Positions 1 to 8,193 are shown, numbered from the stretch's first letter. The stretch is DNA of 64,000 nt from Myroides odoratimimus (GCF_030326305.1 NZ_JACAKB010000009.1:57381-121380), one strand, 5' to 3'. Notes: generated by a model not told the origin, from the letters alone. Numbers and translations are program-made.

Positions 1-421
1 CAATATACTGTTTCTCTAGATAATGCATTAACTCATTGGTCGTACCAAATGTCACCTCTATCTTCACTTCTGGATATGTCTGTGTAAAAAGAGTAAGAGA
101 AGACAGTACTAAAGACTTTAGTCCCCACGTAAGCCCTATACGCAATACTCCTGTCTTTAGCCCCTCTAAATCCTCTAATAAGAGCTTTCCATCTTCTGCA
201 GCTCTTATACTTCTCTCAGCATAAAAAGAGAATAACTCTCCTGCTTCTGTCAGTGCTATACGCTTTCCTATTCTATCAAATAGTGGTTGGCCTATTTCTT
301 CTTCTAACTGTTTTATTTGTTGAGATAATGTACTCTGTGTAATAAATAAATGCTTAGAAGCTTCCGTAAAATTGAGTAATTCTTTTGCTTTTAAGAAATA
401 CCTTAGTTGTCTTAGTTCCAT
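1..421 (-). CDS. LysR-family transcriptional regulator, C-terminus outside the window
   Basis: Reading the minus strand from the ATG at 419-421 gives an open frame of about 140 codons that runs off the window edge. It begins MELRQLRYFLKAKELLNFTE and continues with a winged helix-turn-helix of LysR type (ITQSTLSQQIKQLEEEIG, then FDRIGKRIALTEAG), followed by the start of the substrate-binding domain (LRIGLTWGLKS...). LysR proteins usually have about 300 residues, so roughly half is missing here. It is divergent from the MFS transporter gene at 511, with an 89-bp shared intergenic region, the classic arrangement in which a LysR protein controls its divergent neighbour. The effector is unknown; CynR/CysB-like sequence flavour only. 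Confidence 0.85.
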   Translation of the reverse strand, partial: MELRQLRYFLKAKELLNFTEASKHLFITQSTLSQQIKQLEEEIGQPLFDRIGKRIALTEAGELFSFYAERSIRAAEDGKLLLEDLEGLKTGVLRIGLTWGLKSLVLSSLTLFTQTYPEVKIEVTFGTTNELMHYLEKQYI

Positions 422-510
422 GAGTTGATCGTTTTTACCGATTGATGTAATAGAAAAATACCGTTTTACTAATATAGAGCTTCCTCGTAACTTTACAAAA
501 AATAAAGAAT

Positions 511-1737
511 ATGAATACCACCACCTATACAGAAGAAGTCGTTCATATAAAAGCTGTTAAAGGAACCACTACGTACAAAAAGATTAAATGGAGTATATTT
601 TTAGTAGGAGTTTCTGTATTCGCTCAATTATATAATTTCCAACCTATATTATCTGAAATCACACAATACTTTAAAGTAACACCTTCTGAAAGTAGCTATC
701 TAGTATCTGCTAGTACTTTAGGTATGGCTATTGGTCTATTACTTTTTGCATTTATCGCAGATAGTTATCCACGTAAAGACATCATGCTCTTCTCTCTAGT
801 CACCTCTACGATGCTCACCCTCTTATCTGTATGGGCTAATGATTTTTCTATCTTAGTCAATATTAACTTTATAAAAGGAATGTGCATATCTGGGGTATCA
901 GCAGTGACATTAGCCTACTTAGCAGAAGAAATAGATCCTAAGTACATCGGAACAGCCATAAGTTTTTACTTGGCAGGAAATACTTTTGGAGGAATGTTTG
1001 GAAGAATTGTTGCCGCATTAGTATCTGGGTGGCTTGGTTGGCAAGCAGCAGTATTTACTATAGGTATACTCGCTGTAGTTATTGCCATTGCATTTTATAT
1101 CTTATTTCCAGAGTCTAGATTCTTCACTCCTAAAAAGCTAAAAATAAAACACAAGCTAAGACAGATGAAGTCTATATTTAAGAACTATAAGATAATGGCT
1201 ATGTATCTCGTCGCGATCTGTCTAATGGGGGCGTTCGTAAGTGTATATAACTTTTTAGGTTTTAAACTTGAATCAGCTCCTTATAACTTACCACATTATC
1301 TTATCGCTATGATATTCTTAATGTACGCATTTGGTATTTTTGGTAATATGGTTGCCGGATCTTTATCAGATAGATATTCATCTCGTATGATACTTCTAAT
1401 CGCTTTAGGATTAATGTTAATAGGTGTAATAGGTATGTATATGGACAACCTTGTTATTATCCTATTAGGATTGACTTTCTTCACCATCTCATTCTTTAGT
1501 GGACATACCATAGCTAGTAGAGTAGTAACGACTCTAGGTAAGGAAGCAAAGAGTTCCGCAACAGCCTTGTATTGGTTCTTCTATTATATAGGCTCAAGTA
1601 TTATAGGCAGTTCTACAGGAGTCTTTGTGAATAAAGGCAATTGGAATGGGTTCTTCTATACGCTTATGGGCATGACTATAATAGCCCTTCTTGCGACTTA
1701 TCTAAGTACAAGACAAACGAAAAAAGCCACTGAATAG
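511..1737 (+). CDS. MFS transporter, 12-TM, YnfM/AraJ-like
   Basis: 408-residue polytopic inner-membrane protein with about 12 hydrophobic segments and the MFS-type loop between TM2 and TM3 (ADSYPRKDIMLFSL, a degenerate GxLaDRxGrr motif) and a second such loop around residue 286 (GSLSDRYSSRMILL). The N-terminus carries a cytoplasmic stretch of about 25 residues before TM1. The sequence resembles the YnfM-type major facilitator proteins, which export small molecules; the substrate cannot be read from sequence. It is divergent from the LysR gene at 1-421 and is probably controlled by it. The stop codon lies inside a terminator hairpin. Confidence 0.85.
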   Translation: MNTTTYTEEVVHIKAVKGTTTYKKIKWSIFLVGVSVFAQLYNFQPILSEITQYFKVTPSESSYLVSASTLGMAIGLLLFAFIADSYPRKDIMLFSLVTSTMLTLLSVWANDFSILVNINFIKGMCISGVSAVTLAYLAEEIDPKYIGTAISFYLAGNTFGGMFGRIVAALVSGWLGWQAAVFTIGILAVVIAIAFYILFPESRFFTPKKLKIKHKLRQMKSIFKNYKIMAMYLVAICLMGAFVSVYNFLGFKLESAPYNLPHYLIAMIFLMYAFGIFGNMVAGSLSDRYSSRMILLIALGLMLIGVIGMYMDNLVIILLGLTFFTISFFSGHTIASRVVTTLGKEAKSSATALYWFFYYIGSSIIGSSTGVFVNKGNWNGFFYTLMGMTIIALLATYLSTRQTKKATE

Positions 1738-1748
1738 TGGCTTTTTGT
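1721..1748. terminator. Bidirectional intrinsic terminator
   Basis: AAAGCCACT / AGTGGCTTT stem with a 4-nt loop, flanked by an A-tract on the left and a T-tract on the right, so it can work in both directions. It contains the stop codon of the MFS gene and also lies just beyond the end of the convergent TM2 gene. Confidence 0.8.
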
Positions 1749-1765
1749 TTATATGTTTCTATGTA

Positions 1766-2038
1766 TTAGAACCAACCTTTTTTGTTTGCTTGGTATGTAT
1801 TATAGAACTCCTCATCTGTTTTAGTTAAATAGATAATTCCTTCAATAAGTCCAATGATTCCAGCAAATCCACAAGTAACTAATCCTAAGATTAATTGGAT
1901 AACACCTTCTTTAGTATACCCTAAGTAGAATTTATGGATAGCGAAAATAGGTAATAAAATTCCTAAAATACCAGCTACCACTTTTTTGTTCTCTTGAGAA
2001 GGAGTAGTTGCACTCTTCTGTGTAGTAAATTGTTCCAT
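1766..2038 (-). CDS. TM2 domain-containing membrane protein
   Basis: 90-residue protein with a soluble N-terminus of about 20 residues, then two hydrophobic segments (about 21-42 and 46-70) separated by HKFYLGYTKEG. The GILLPIFAIHKFYLG pattern, with its F-G-x-H-x-F-Y-L-G core, is typical of the TM2 family (Pfam TM2), small membrane proteins of unknown function that are common in bacteria. The gene has its own promoter (2060-2089) and stands alone. A C-terminal tail of about 20 polar residues ends in KKGWF. Confidence 0.85.
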   Translation of the reverse strand: MEQFTTQKSATTPSQENKKVVAGILGILLPIFAIHKFYLGYTKEGVIQLILGLVTCGFAGIIGLIEGIIYLTKTDEEFYNTYQANKKGWF

Positions 2039-2059
2039 CTTTTTATATTATTTTTTTTG

Positions 2060-2089
2060 CAAAATTAAAATTGTTTATCCAACAAACAA
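2060..2089 (-). promoter_or_regulatory. Bacteroidetes-type promoter of the TM2 gene
   Basis: On the minus strand a TTG (2087-2089) is followed after 19 nt by TAATTTTG (2060-2067), an exact match to the Bacteroidetes TTG / TAnnTTTG housekeeping promoter. Predicted start of transcription is around 2053, about 15 nt before the ATG of the TM2 gene. Confidence 0.65.
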
Positions 2090-2230
2090 GAAAAATATAA
2101 CAATATTTTAAATAAAAACAACAAACACAAATAATACCACTACAAAACAACCACTTAACATAACTATTTTACAAAAACAACTAACTCTCAAAATAAAATA
2201 AAAAACACCAATACTTAAACTTCAATACAA

Positions 2231-2268
2231 TAAAAAAAGCAATCTATAAAACATAGATTGCTCTTTTG
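2231..2268 (-). terminator. Intrinsic terminator of the lipoprotein gene
   Basis: AGCAATCTAT / ATAGATTGCT perfect 10-bp stem (2239-2262) with a 4-nt loop. On the minus strand it is followed by a run of seven T. It lies about 25 bp beyond the stop of the lipoprotein gene ending at 2293. Confidence 0.8.
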
Positions 2269-2292
2269 TCAATAAGGTGAACTTATCTGAAG

Positions 2293-2736
2293 CTATTTCT
2301 TAAAGCTCACTAATTCCATTTGTGAGATCTCTTTAGTATTGATAGGACTAACAAGAGCTTCAGCTCTACTCAAATCAATAATTCTGTATCTCTTCACTTC
2401 TCCGTCGGCATCATTTTCTAGACTTATCATCTCACCTTCTAGTACCCAATTTCCTTTAGATTCCTCTAAACTGTATTTGTCAATTGCCTGGTACTTTCCA
2501 CCTTTCATGATATCAATTTCAATTAGTGATTTTTGGTATCTTTCTTTATGACTTCTACTCACTCCTTCTTGGAAGTCGAAATGAGCTACAATCCATGTTT
2601 TTTCAATATTAATACTGTTAACACTTAATGCTTTGTCAATTTCTAAGTTATTATTATCGTCTGCACTGCAACTAGCTAATAATGAACTCATACCAATAAT
2701 CAAAACTCCAATTAAAACTTGCGCACATCGTCTCAT
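2293..2736 (-). CDS. Lipocalin-like lipoprotein
   Basis: 147-residue protein with a lipoprotein signal peptide: MRRCAQVLIG..., a hydrophobic core, and the lipobox LASC with Cys at about 23, followed by SADDNNN, the acidic spacer usual for flavobacterial lipoproteins. The mature part (TWIVAHFDFQ..., KGNWVLEGEMISL..., RYRIIDLS...) fits the small lipocalin-like fold common in Bacteroidetes lipoproteins; this is a pattern-based assignment. Probably anchored in the outer or inner membrane. Transcription seems to begin about 237 nt upstream (promoter 2980-3008), giving an unusually long leader with hairpins. Confidence 0.7.
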   Translation of the reverse strand: MRRCAQVLIGVLIIGMSSLLASCSADDNNNLEIDKALSVNSINIEKTWIVAHFDFQEGVSRSHKERYQKSLIEIDIMKGGKYQAIDKYSLEESKGNWVLEGEMISLENDADGEVKRYRIIDLSRAEALVSPINTKEISQMELVSFKK

Positions 2737-2773
2737 AATGTAAATAATTAAAAAAAATTAATAATAATCTTTT

Positions 2774-2863
2774 TTAATCCGTGTACACCTCCTCTCCCTC
2801 TGGAGGTATTAATACATCAACTGCCTTGCATTCCCCTTTTCGACGTTTTACAGGTATATAAAA
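2774..2863 (-). other. Start-less open segment with coding-like composition in the lipoprotein leader
   Basis: On the minus strand 29 sense codons between a TGA and a TAA encode a segment including PVKRRKGECKAVDV and LIPPEGEEVYTD. There is no ATG, TTG or early GTG in frame, so it cannot be an independent gene. Its base composition is more GC-rich than its AT-rich surroundings. It overlaps a hairpin, ACCTCC / GGAGGT (2787-2807). It may be the tail of a decayed gene or a structured part of the leader RNA. Confidence 0.3.
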
Positions 2864-2979
2864 TCACTGTAAATAAAATAAACACAATTAAGTTTACATA
2901 ATAAAAAACAGACTAAAAAAGAACGTTTTTAAATACTAGGTAACTCCGACATTGTTACCTTATCTTTTATTTTCTGAGA

Positions 2980-3008
2980 CAAATGTATAACCGTAGTTTT
3001 CGCATCAA
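2980..3008 (-). promoter_or_regulatory. Bacteroidetes-type promoter upstream of the lipoprotein gene
   Basis: Minus strand: TTG (3006-3008), 18-nt spacer, TACATTTG (2980-2987), an exact fit to the Bacteroidetes consensus. Transcription would start near 2973 and reach the lipoprotein ATG at 2736 after a leader of about 237 nt. Confidence 0.55.
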
Positions 3009-3200
3009 TATGACATAAATCATAAAAATTCTACATATTAACTTCTAACTTAATGGAATAACCCTAATCTTATTCTAATATTAGAAACTTTTTTAGCAAT
3101 ACAAAAAGTTAACATTTATAATATAACAAACTAAACACAGTACTTTAACCTTATTAACACTAATATCCACAAACAAATCACGAATAACCAGAAATACAAT

Positions 3201-3246
3201 AAAAAACAACAACAAGAATTACCTTAATTTTTTGTTGCTTTTTTAA
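3201..3246. terminator. Terminator-like hairpin without an assigned gene
   Basis: An imperfect stem formed by CAACAACAAGAATT and AATTTTTTGTTG around ACCTT, followed on the plus strand by GCTTTTTT and on the minus strand by GTTTTTT. No annotated gene on either strand ends here, so it may close an unannotated small transcript or be a chance A/T-rich palindrome. Confidence 0.3.
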
Positions 3247-3497
3247 AGACATAAAAGATTATAATTCTACATTTTGATCTGTTTTTTTAACTTTTATATC
3301 TCTTCGACCTCTATTTCCACTATATATCGCAAATTATTTTTAACTCCTAATACCTCTTTTTTCATAAAAGGCATCTACTATTTTTATTAAAACTAGAGAT
3401 CACATCAACAAAAATGTTATAATATCTCAAACCTCATTAATAAAACACCTTAGCAATATACAAATACAGTAAAAGCCATGACATGAGTATTAGCTTT

Positions 3498-3557
3498 AAA
3501 AAAGAGATTCCAGAGCTTACAAAACAACAGTCCCCACCGTCACTAGCTCTGGAATCT
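3498..3557 (-). ncRNA. Candidate small RNA or isolated terminator: 13-bp inverted repeat with T-tract
   Basis: AGATTCCAGAGCT (3505-3517) and AGCTCTGGAATCT (3545-3557) form a perfect 13-bp stem around a 27-nt loop. On the minus strand the stem is followed by CTCTTTTTT, as in an intrinsic terminator. The loop contains GTGACGGTGGGGACTG, strikingly GC-rich for this AT-rich region. It lies about 250 bp downstream of bioB, beyond the bioB terminator. It may be the 3' hairpin of a small RNA whose 5' end is not defined. Confidence 0.4.
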
Positions 3558-3750
3558 ACAAACACAATAACTCACTCTACATCAATAAAATACATCATAT
3601 CTCACCTAAAACACGATATAACACCTAAGTATTTCAAAAAACCCTTTTCAATACTTATAAAACCTTATCTATACTCTAAACACATTATCAATATTTTTAC
3701 AGACAAAAACTATTCCTAAATAGCTACTTTAAACAATTATTCTACTTTTT

Positions 3751-3787
3751 AACCAAAAAGAGCCTTAATCACATTGATTAAGACTCT
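3751..3787 (-). terminator. Intrinsic terminator of bioB
   Basis: Minus-strand stem AGAGTCTTAATC / GATTAAGGCTCT with one G-T pair (3759-3787) and a short loop, followed by TTTTT. It is about 30 bp beyond the bioB stop codon. Confidence 0.75.
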
Positions 3788-3815
3788 CAGTACATATTAT
3801 AAATAAAAATATCTT

Positions 3816-4790
3816 TTATACTTCTACTTCTTTTTTAGATAGCATTGGTTTCAACCCTAAGTTATTCAATAATCTTTGGTCTGATGATAGACTAGGATTA
3901 GGAGTCACTAATAATGTTTCGTTATCTCCTGAAAACATTGAGTTAGCTCCAGCCATAAAACACATTGCCTGTTCATAATCAGACATTTCTATACGCCCAG
4001 CACTTAACCTCACCATAGTAGTAGGCATCACAATACGAGCTGTAGCAATCATTCTGATCATATCCCAAGTTTCTACTTTAGGCATTTCTTCCATAGGTGT
4101 CCCTTTTACACGTACTAAAGCATTAATAGGTACAGATTCTGGATGTGTATCCATAGTAGCTAAGGTATGCAACATAGATATTCTATCTACATCATTTTCT
4201 CCTAAACCAATTATACCTCCTGAACATACTGTTATACCTGCCTTGCGCACATTATCAATAGTATTAATACGATTAGAAAATGTACGAGTAGAGATAACCT
4301 TGTCATAGTGATCTTCTGAGGTGTCTAAATTGTGATTATAAGCATATAAGCCAGCCTCTTGTAATCTTTTAGCTTGTTCCTCTGTTAACATTCCTAAAGT
4401 ACAACAGACTTCTAATCCCATTTCATTTACACCTTTAACCATATCAAGTACTTTATCGAAGTCTTTGTTATCTCTTACCTCTCTCCATGCAGCTGCCATA
4501 CAAAATCGAGAAGACCCTGCTTCCTTTGCTTTTTTAGCAGTGCCTAATACAGTCTCTAAAGGCAGTAGTCGCTGTACCTTTATATCTGTATGATATCTAG
4601 CTGCCTGTCCACAGTAAGAACAATCCTCTACACACCCTCCTGTTTTAATAGACAATAAAGTACTTACTTGTACTTCCTCTGGATTGTGATATTGACGATG
4701 TACTAAAGAAGCTTGATGAATTAATTCTAATAAAGGAGTATCATATATTGATTGAATCTCAGCTTTAGTCCAGTTGTGTCTAATTTCCAT
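3816..4790 (-). CDS. bioB: Biotin synthase
   Basis: 324-residue radical-SAM enzyme that inserts sulfur into dethiobiotin, the last step of biotin synthesis. The 4Fe-4S motif C53-VED-C57-SY-C60 is intact (CxxxCxxC). Other BioB landmarks are visible: the Asn-His-Asn-Leu-Asp segment [20 protein letters not shown], the VRVKGTPME segment, and the late arginine of VRLSAGR. Length is normal for the family. No other bio genes are adjacent, so it stands alone between a gene-poor region and the LTA-synthase-like gene. A possible -7 box lies at 4821-4828. No BirA-type palindromic operator was seen upstream. Confidence 0.95.
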   Translation of the reverse strand: MEIRHNWTKAEIQSIYDTPLLELIHQASLVHRQYHNPEEVQVSTLLSIKTGGCVEDCSYCGQAARYHTDIKVQRLLPLETVLGTAKKAKEAGSSRFCMAAAWREVRDNKDFDKVLDMVKGVNEMGLEVCCTLGMLTEEQAKRLQEAGLYAYNHNLDTSEDHYDKVISTRTFSNRINTIDNVRKAGITVCSGGIIGLGENDVDRISMLHTLATMDTHPESVPINALVRVKGTPMEEMPKVETWDMIRMIATARIVMPTTMVRLSAGRIEMSDYEQAMCFMAGANSMFSGDNETLLVTPNPSLSSDQRLLNNLGLKPMLSKKEVEV

Positions 4791-5104
4791 TTTCTCTTTG
4801 TTTATTTATGATAGATATTTCAAAAATAAAAGGAAAGAAAAAAGAAAGAATAGTCCACTTTTAGATTTAGACCTATTCCACTTCTAATTTTATACCAACC
4901 ACTCTATACTCGTTATATTTCATATATAACACCACCATAATTATATTAAATCTAATTAAAGCAAAGCATTAATACATTAAATAAAAAATAAATACACATT
5001 CAATTAATTATTACCAAAATAATAACATTAAAAACACAATAAAATATATTACTTTATTGTTATAGAAAAAACAATAAACAGATTACACAAAAAACTCAAT
5101 CACT
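4791..5104. other. Divergent intergenic region between bioB and the sulfatase-fold gene
   Basis: 314 bp of AT-rich DNA. On the minus strand TATTTTTG (4821-4828) is a possible -7 box for bioB, but no TTG stands at the right distance. No clear promoter for the plus-strand gene, riboswitch or operator palindrome is seen. Confidence 0.5.
4821..4828 (-). promoter_or_regulatory. Possible -7 box of bioB
   Basis: TATTTTTG on the minus strand, matching TAnnTTTG, 31 bp upstream of the bioB ATG. The -33 element is not recognisable. Confidence 0.35.
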
Positions 5105-7186
5105 ATGTCAAACAATCCATCATTCTTTATTCCGTATAAATACTTACTTTGTTTTTACTTATTACTGAATTTTGTACTCCGCATTGTATTAATTAATCAC
5201 CCTATAACCACTTCTACTTTTACCTCAGGAGAAGTATTATCTGTATTTGGGCTAGGTTTTATCCGTGATATTCTCATATTCAGTATAGGATATTTTATAT
5301 TTTGGCTCTACTTTATTTTCTTTTCAAATCAGAAGTATAATAAACCCTATGGATATATCATATTCGCTATCCTATTAGGTTTATGGGGATGGGTTACCTT
5401 TGGCAAAACTATTATATCAGAATATGGTGGTGTACTTCCTGAGATAGCTATTACCTTCTTATCTATAAAAACAGTGTTATTCGGCATCTGTCTTTTCTTA
5501 CCTCAACATAGAACAACCGTTCGAAAAATAAGTTATGCTCTTACATTATTTATCTTCGTATTAATCCTTGTGCAAAACACAGTGAGTGAATTCTTTTTTT
5601 GGAATGAGTTTGGTGTTAGATATAACTTTATCGCAGTTGATTATCTCGTATATACTAATGAAGTCATTGGTAATATTATGGAGTCTTATCCAGTGGTTCC
5701 ATTATTTAGCATCATCGCTTTAATCACATTATTAACTACATATTACATTTTCAAAAAAACAGAGTATGTTATAGAACATCTTGCTCCATTGAAAAATAAG
5801 GTTATACTTAGTATTGTTTATTTACTTGTATTTGGAATTTCTTTATCTGCTATTACTAAGGTAATGACTCCTCTAAATACAGATAATATATTCGCTGAAG
5901 AATTAGAAAGTAATGGGGTTTTTAAATTCTATCAAGCTTTTAATAACAGTGTCATTGATTATTTTAAGTTCTACAATACGCTACCTGATGATGAACTAGC
6001 TAAAAATATTAAACAATTCTACCCTCAATATAATGGAGCTTCTTCACTTCTTAGAAATATCGATAATGATAGTACAACTACCAAAAAAAATGTAGTCCTC
6101 ATAAGCATAGAGAGCCTTAGTGCAGACTTTATGGAGTTTTATGGCAATACAAATAAACTTACTCCTTTCTTAGATAGTCTAGCGATGAAAAGCTTATTCT
6201 TTACCTCTACATATGCTACTGGTAACAGAACTGTACGTGGACTAGAAGCTATAACGCTGTCTATACCACCTTCTCCTGGTGAAAGCGTTGTAAAGCGTAA
6301 AGACAATAAAGATAAATTTACAACAGGAAGTATATTTGCTAAAAATGGATACACTGTTAAGTATCTATATGGAGGAGACGCATATTTCGATAATATGCAA
6401 GACTTCTTCGAAGGCAATAATTATAGCATTGTAGATAAGTCTAATTTTAAGCCTGATCAGATTACCTTTCAGAATGTATGGGGAGTAGCAGATGGAGATA
6501 TGGCTAAGAAAGCCATAGAAGTAATGAATGAAGAATATCAACAAGGCAACCCTTTCTTTAATCATATCATGACTGTAAGTAACCATAGACCTTTCACTTA
6601 TCCTGATGGAGTATTAGATACCTCTGACCTTACTAGTGCTAGAGATAAAGGAGTTAGATATACTGACTATGCAATCAAAGAATTTTTTGCATTAGCTAAA
6701 GAACAACCATGGTATGATAATACCATCTTTGTGATCTTAGCTGACCACTGTGCTTCTAGTGCGGGTAAGACACAGCTACCTCTAGATAAATATAGAATAC
6801 CTGCTATGATATATGCTCCTAAAGGGCTTATCCCACAACAATTTGATCAAATGATCTCACAGATAGATGTCATGCCTACCTTATTAGGTATACTTAACTT
6901 TAAATATGACTCTAAATTTTTTGGAACTAATGTTTTACAAGCAGATTATAAACCAAGAGCCTTTATAGCTACTTATCAAGATTTAGGTTATATCCGAGAC
7001 AACACATTAACCATCCTTAGTCCTAATCAAAAGGTAAGACAATATGGATTCAATACTCAGACTGTTAATAATCTAGTAACTCCTCTTACTCCAATAGATG
7101 ATGTACAATCTAAGTATGTAGATGAAGCTATTTCATTTTATCAATTTACAGCTAAACAGCTAGAATCAAAGAGTTATAATAAATAA
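5105..7186 (+). CDS. LTA synthase family protein (sulfatase-fold phosphoglycerol/phosphoethanolamine transferase)
   Basis: 693 residues: an N-terminal membrane region with about five to seven hydrophobic segments (to about residue 255) and a C-terminal extracytoplasmic sulfatase-fold domain from about 330. The domain opens with VLISIESLSADFMEFYGN (metal-binding Glu), has the probable threonine nucleophile in ATGNRTVRGLEA, the HIMTVSNHRPF segment and the metal site FVILADHCASS. This is the MdoB/LtaS architecture. Family members move glycerol-phosphate or phosphoethanolamine to a polymer or glycan. Bacteroidetes lack lipoteichoic acid, so the acceptor here is unknown. The gene is alone and ends in a strong terminator. 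Confidence 0.85.
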   Translation: MSNNPSFFIPYKYLLCFYLLLNFVLRIVLINHPITTSTFTSGEVLSVFGLGFIRDILIFSIGYFIFWLYFIFFSNQKYNKPYGYIIFAILLGLWGWVTFGKTIISEYGGVLPEIAITFLSIKTVLFGICLFLPQHRTTVRKISYALTLFIFVLILVQNTVSEFFFWNEFGVRYNFIAVDYLVYTNEVIGNIMESYPVVPLFSIIALITLLTTYYIFKKTEYVIEHLAPLKNKVILSIVYLLVFGISLSAITKVMTPLNTDNIFAEELESNGVFKFYQAFNNSVIDYFKFYNTLPDDELAKNIKQFYPQYNGASSLLRNIDNDSTTTKKNVVLISIESLSADFMEFYGNTNKLTPFLDSLAMKSLFFTSTYATGNRTVRGLEAITLSIPPSPGESVVKRKDNKDKFTTGSIFAKNGYTVKYLYGGDAYFDNMQDFFEGNNYSIVDKSNFKPDQITFQNVWGVADGDMAKKAIEVMNEEYQQGNPFFNHIMTVSNHRPFTYPDGVLDTSDLTSARDKGVRYTDYAIKEFFALAKEQPWYDNTIFVILADHCASSAGKTQLPLDKYRIPAMIYAPKGLIPQQFDQMISQIDVMPTLLGILNFKYDSKFFGTNVLQADYKPRAFIATYQDLGYIRDNTLTILSPNQKVRQYGFNTQTVNNLVTPLTPIDDVQSKYVDEAISFYQFTAKQLESKSYNK

Positions 7187-7228
7187 AAAAGCAGGGAGAG
7201 TAGTGCACACTACTCTCCCTGCTTTTTT
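7185..7228 (+). terminator. Strong intrinsic terminator
   Basis: GCAGGGAGAGTAGTG / CACTACTCTCCCTGC, a perfect 15-bp stem with a 2-nt loop (7191-7222), with an A-tract before and TTTTTT after. Ends the LTA-synthase-like gene. Confidence 0.9.
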
Positions 7229-7324
7229 AAACACACGTAACACAATTATTTATATGAATGCTGTCTACAACAAATAAACAACACAAAATTGTTCTAAAAT
7301 AATTCAATTCTACATTTACATAAG

Positions 7325-7362
7325 AAAACGGGAAAACACCACTTACCTTGCTCTCCCGTTTT
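7325..7362. terminator. Second terminator-like hairpin
   Basis: AAAACGGGA (7325-7333) pairs with TCCCGTTTT (7354-7362) around a 20-nt loop. The A- and T-rich edges make it plausible in either direction. It lies about 100 bp after the first terminator with no gene in between. Confidence 0.45.
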
Positions 7363-7504
7363 AATTTTAAAAAACACTTATCACTTTGTAATATATAATT
7401 GAAAAAAACTTATCAAATTTAATTAATGAAAACACTAGCACAGCATTCTTCTTAATCTTAGTATAAAACTCCTTAATTCATTTAAATTAATAAGTATTAA
7501 TACT

Positions 7505-7512
7505 TAATTTTG
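7505..7512 (+). promoter_or_regulatory. Possible -7 box of the Crp/Fnr gene
   Basis: TAATTTTG matches TAnnTTTG; about 65 bp upstream of the ATG at 7578. No TTG stands at the usual distance upstream. Confidence 0.35.
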
Positions 7513-7577
7513 ATACTGCAAAAATCACTATTATTGTATAACTCACATAGGACATTTGTCCTTAATGCTATAAAAAA

Positions 7578-8150
7578 ATGTTAAGAATAAATATTGACTT
7601 TCTATCATACATTGAATCATTGGCACAGACTGATGTTTTTAATGACAAAATTTTATTGCAACCTTATAAGCCTAAAGAAGTTCTACTACATCAGGGTGAT
7701 CCTGTTACTAAGGTTATTGTTATTAAAGAAGGGATTACTAAATGCTATATCACAGAAGAAAATGGTAAGGAATATATCCCTGAGTTCTTAAGTACAGGAG
7801 AGATAATGGGAGAGATAGAGTTTATTGGTAAAAAAAACTGTCTATGCTCAGTAGAAGCTATAACACCCGTAAGTGCTTATATCATTCCTCTATCCGTATT
7901 TGAACATTTATTAAAAACAGATATAACCTTTAATAACACCCTACTAGAAGTAGAAGCATTAAGAGTGTTTCATACTAGCGAAAGAGCATCTTTTCAACAA
8001 CTTTATACAGTAGAACACGCACTAGAAAAACTGTTAGAGCTACAAGAGAAAGAACAAGTACATATCTCTAAAGAAGATATGGCTTCTTATCTAGGTATCA
8101 CTACACGTACCTTAAACCGTGCTTTAAAAAAAGTACAAGAAGAGGAATAA
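7578..8150 (+). CDS. Crp/Fnr family transcriptional regulator
   Basis: 190 residues with a cyclic-nucleotide-binding-like beta-roll at about 20-110 (KEVLLHQGDPVTKVIVIKEG, then STGEIMGEIEFIG) and a C-terminal helix-turn-helix at about 155-186 (ISKEDMASYLGITTRTLNRALKK). No cysteine cluster of FNR type is present. The GEIMGEIEFIG stretch resembles the phosphate-binding cassette of YeiL/Crp proteins, but ligand binding is not established. It is a monocistronic gene ending in a bidirectional terminator, so its targets are probably elsewhere. Confidence 0.88.
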   Translation: MLRINIDFLSYIESLAQTDVFNDKILLQPYKPKEVLLHQGDPVTKVIVIKEGITKCYITEENGKEYIPEFLSTGEIMGEIEFIGKKNCLCSVEAITPVSAYIIPLSVFEHLLKTDITFNNTLLEVEALRVFHTSERASFQQLYTVEHALEKLLELQEKEQVHISKEDMASYLGITTRTLNRALKKVQEEE

Positions 8151-8187
8151 AAAACGAGGGAATAGTATGTATTCCCTCGTTTTTTTA
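8149..8187. terminator. Bidirectional intrinsic terminator
   Basis: AAAAACGAGGGAATA / TATTCCCTCGTTTTT stem with a 5-nt loop; serves the Crp/Fnr gene (plus) and the convergent PH-domain operon (minus), whose last gene ends at 8194. Confidence 0.88.
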
Positions 8188-8193
8188 TACTTA

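Larger units (their letters stand above)
2737..3815. other. Gene-poor region of about 1.1 kb
   Basis: No convincing gene. The sequence is very AT-rich with poly-A/T runs. It contains a minus-strand promoter (2980-3008), a small hairpin GGTAAC / GTTACC (2939-2959), a terminator-like hairpin at about 3201-3246, a 13-bp inverted repeat followed by a T-tract at 3498-3557 and the bioB terminator (3751-3787). The 78-codon open frame at 3483-3719 spans the inverted repeat, has low-complexity composition and no recognisable domain, and is judged not to be a gene. Confidence 0.6.
7187..7577. other. Intergenic region with two terminator hairpins
   Basis: 391 bp between the sulfatase-fold gene and a Crp/Fnr gene. 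It contains the strong terminator at 7185-7228, a second hairpin (7325-7362) and a possible -7 box for the Crp/Fnr gene (7505-7512). No open frame of note lies between. Confidence 0.5.

Noticed and set aside
36-224. Plus-strand open frame of 62 codons
   Set aside because: It is antisense to the LysR regulator, whose minus-strand reading has a clear helix-turn-helix.
3483-3719. Open frame of 78 codons on the plus strand, downstream of bioB
   Set aside because: Low-complexity composition, no domain, and the frame crosses a 13-bp inverted repeat with a T-tract on the other strand. No promoter or homology features support it.
4791-5104. Biotin operator (BirA-type palindrome) before bioB
   Set aside because: No dyad of the TTGTAAAC-type was found in the 314 bp between bioB and the divergent gene.
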